Assembly: GCA_040391135.1 (NCBI GenBank)
Contig: JBEBYL010000009.1
Span: 62,001 to 126,000 of the forward strand
Length of the DNA: 64,000 bases
Direction: 5' to 3'
Source: G025836975 sp040391135
GTDB taxonomy: Bacteria; Pseudomonadota; Gammaproteobacteria; Burkholderiales; Burkholderiaceae_B
Part shown: one piece after another, positions 63,332 to 64,000 of the stretch
Numbering within the stretch: position 1 is the first letter of the stretch
Layout: each line of letters begins with the position of its first letter
Notes under the pieces: model-generated
Seen by the model: the letters and a program-made list of their open reading frames with translations, nothing else
Told to the model about the DNA's origin: nothing
Databases searched by the model: none
Position numbers and translations under genes: made by a program

Positions 63332-63409
63332 TCGTTATCGCTTAATCAGCACGGCTGATAAGTCGGCTTTCAACGGCGCGCCGCGGGAAGCCTGACCGGA
63401 AGTAAACAC

Positions 63410-63441
63410 AAAGCCCCGGGGAAGAAATTCCCCGGGGCTTT
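63410..63441. terminator. intrinsic terminator after the phasin gene
   Basis: A perfect 14-base stem (AAAGCCCCGGGGAA / TTCCCCGGGGCTTT) closed by a GAAA tetraloop. The loop is of the stable GNRA kind. The T-run is short (three T), so it may rely mainly on stem strength; it also faces the pyrD transcript from the right. Confidence 0.8.
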
Positions 63442-63461
63442 GTCTTGTACAGGGCCGCCGA

Positions 63462-64000
63462 TCACCCCAGTGCGCGCACGCACTCGCCGATAAGGGCGGG
63501 CCCCCGGTAGATCAGGCCGGTATATAGCTGGATGGCATCCGCGCCGGCGGCAGCCTTTTCTTGAGCCTGTTTGCCTGAAACCACGCCGCCCACGCCAATG
63601 ATGGGAAAGGCGATTCCCAATTGTCCGCGCAGGCGCTCGATCACCCGTAGCGACAGTTCGTGTACGGGTGGGCCCGACAAGCCACCGGTTTCATCGGCGT
63701 GAGGCAGGCCGCGCACGGGTTCGCGCGAAAGTGTCGTGTTCGTGGCGATGACGCCATCCACGCCGTAGCGCGGCAACAAGGCGGCAATGATGTCGATCTG
63801 CTGGATATCCAGGTCGGGCGCTATCTTGACGACCATGGGCACCTGCCGTCCATGCAGGTCGGCCAGCGCCTTGCGCTTCTCCTGCAGCGGCAGCAGCAGG
63901 CCGGTCAGTTCTTCCTGGCCCTGCAATGCGCGCAGATTCTGCGTATTGGGCGAGGAAATGTTGACCGTGACATAGTCGGCATGGGGGTATACGCCCTCCA
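63462..64000 (-). CDS. pyrD: dihydroorotate dehydrogenase (quinone), C-terminal part
   Basis: The gene enters from the right edge; its start lies outside the window. DYVTVNISSPNTQNLRALQGQEEL, then VVKIAPDLDIQQID, then GVIATNTTLSR and the C-terminal IIGVGGVVSGKQAQEKAAAGADAIQLYTGLIYRGP give the FMN-binding barrel of class 2 PyrD. This is the membrane-bound, quinone-reducing enzyme of pyrimidine synthesis. The catalytic Ser is in the SSPN loop. Confidence 0.94.
   Translation of the reverse strand, partial: EGVYPHADYVTVNISSPNTQNLRALQGQEELTGLLLPLQEKRKALADLHGRQVPMVVKIAPDLDIQQIDIIAALLPRYGVDGVIATNTTLSREPVRGLPHADETGGLSGPPVHELSLRVIERLRGQLGIAFPIIGVGGVVSGKQAQEKAAAGADAIQLYTGLIYRGPALIGECVRALG

Overview
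The window reads as chromosome of a GC-rich betaproteobacterium, most likely Alcaligenaceae (the Bordetella / Achromobacter / Pusillimonas group). The reasons are two orphan Bug-type (TctC) periplasmic receptors, a phasin, a glnS-minC-minD-minE run, a dusB-fis-purH-ruvC-ruvA run, a double-length UvrA and many short gene-dense operons with Shine-Dalgarno sites. I see no phage genes, transposase, CRISPR array, rRNA or tRNA.

Layout. 1-1270: end of a PhzF-like gene, a glyoxalase-fold protein and an entericidin-like lipoprotein. 1317-5407: a regulated catabolic cluster, with a GntR/FCD repressor facing a ModA-like binding protein without signal peptide, a Bug receptor, a RidA protein and a fumarylacetoacetase-family enzyme; two identical 20-base sites lie in inverted orientation in the divergent promoter. 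5456-8329: a PhnA/YjdM zinc-ribbon protein and a tight trio (DUF1993, HTH/repeat protein, beta-propeller). 8391-15150: LysR/SDR pair, Na+/H+ antiporter-like protein, GST, RIO-type kinase that seems to start at CTG, and the folate genes pabC-like/pabB. 15159-25568: tandem UvrA (1907 aa), a 42-residue basic peptide gene, glycosyltransferase, EttA, isochorismatase-family enzyme and glycine-zipper lipoprotein. 25682-29496: minE, minD, minC, glnS.

29608-31994 holds the most unusual locus: a CydA/CydB-like pair in which the large subunit has lost the residues equivalent to all canonical haem ligands and the proton-path glutamates of cytochrome bd, while the small subunit keeps its landmarks. It is followed by a two-component system, a CLC protein with CBS domains, an outer-membrane barrel protein, recQ and ruvB.

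40301-47140: a PLP ammonia-lyase, a large fold-back DNA element and a metal-binding HMA protein separate ruvB from ruvA-ruvC-purH-fis-dusB; ubiH follows. 47221-49545 looks like a metal-homeostasis patch: TM2-like protein, a yybP-ykoY (Mn2+) riboswitch in front of a Na/Ca-exchanger-family gene, then a second, unidentified, strongly structured leader in front of a stand-alone MgtC-C-terminal-like protein. 49575-59600: CtaG, BepA-like protease, YheT hydrolase, small zinc proteins, ilvE divergent from azlCD, an RhlE-type helicase, thioredoxin-like protein, EI24 protein and a molybdopterin-binding protein. 59665-64000: IclR regulator with DMT exporter, a Bug receptor, a phasin under a sigma70 promoter bracketed by two TGC-N3-GCA palindromes, and the 3' part of pyrD.

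All calls come from reading sequence and remembered family features; no database search was run.
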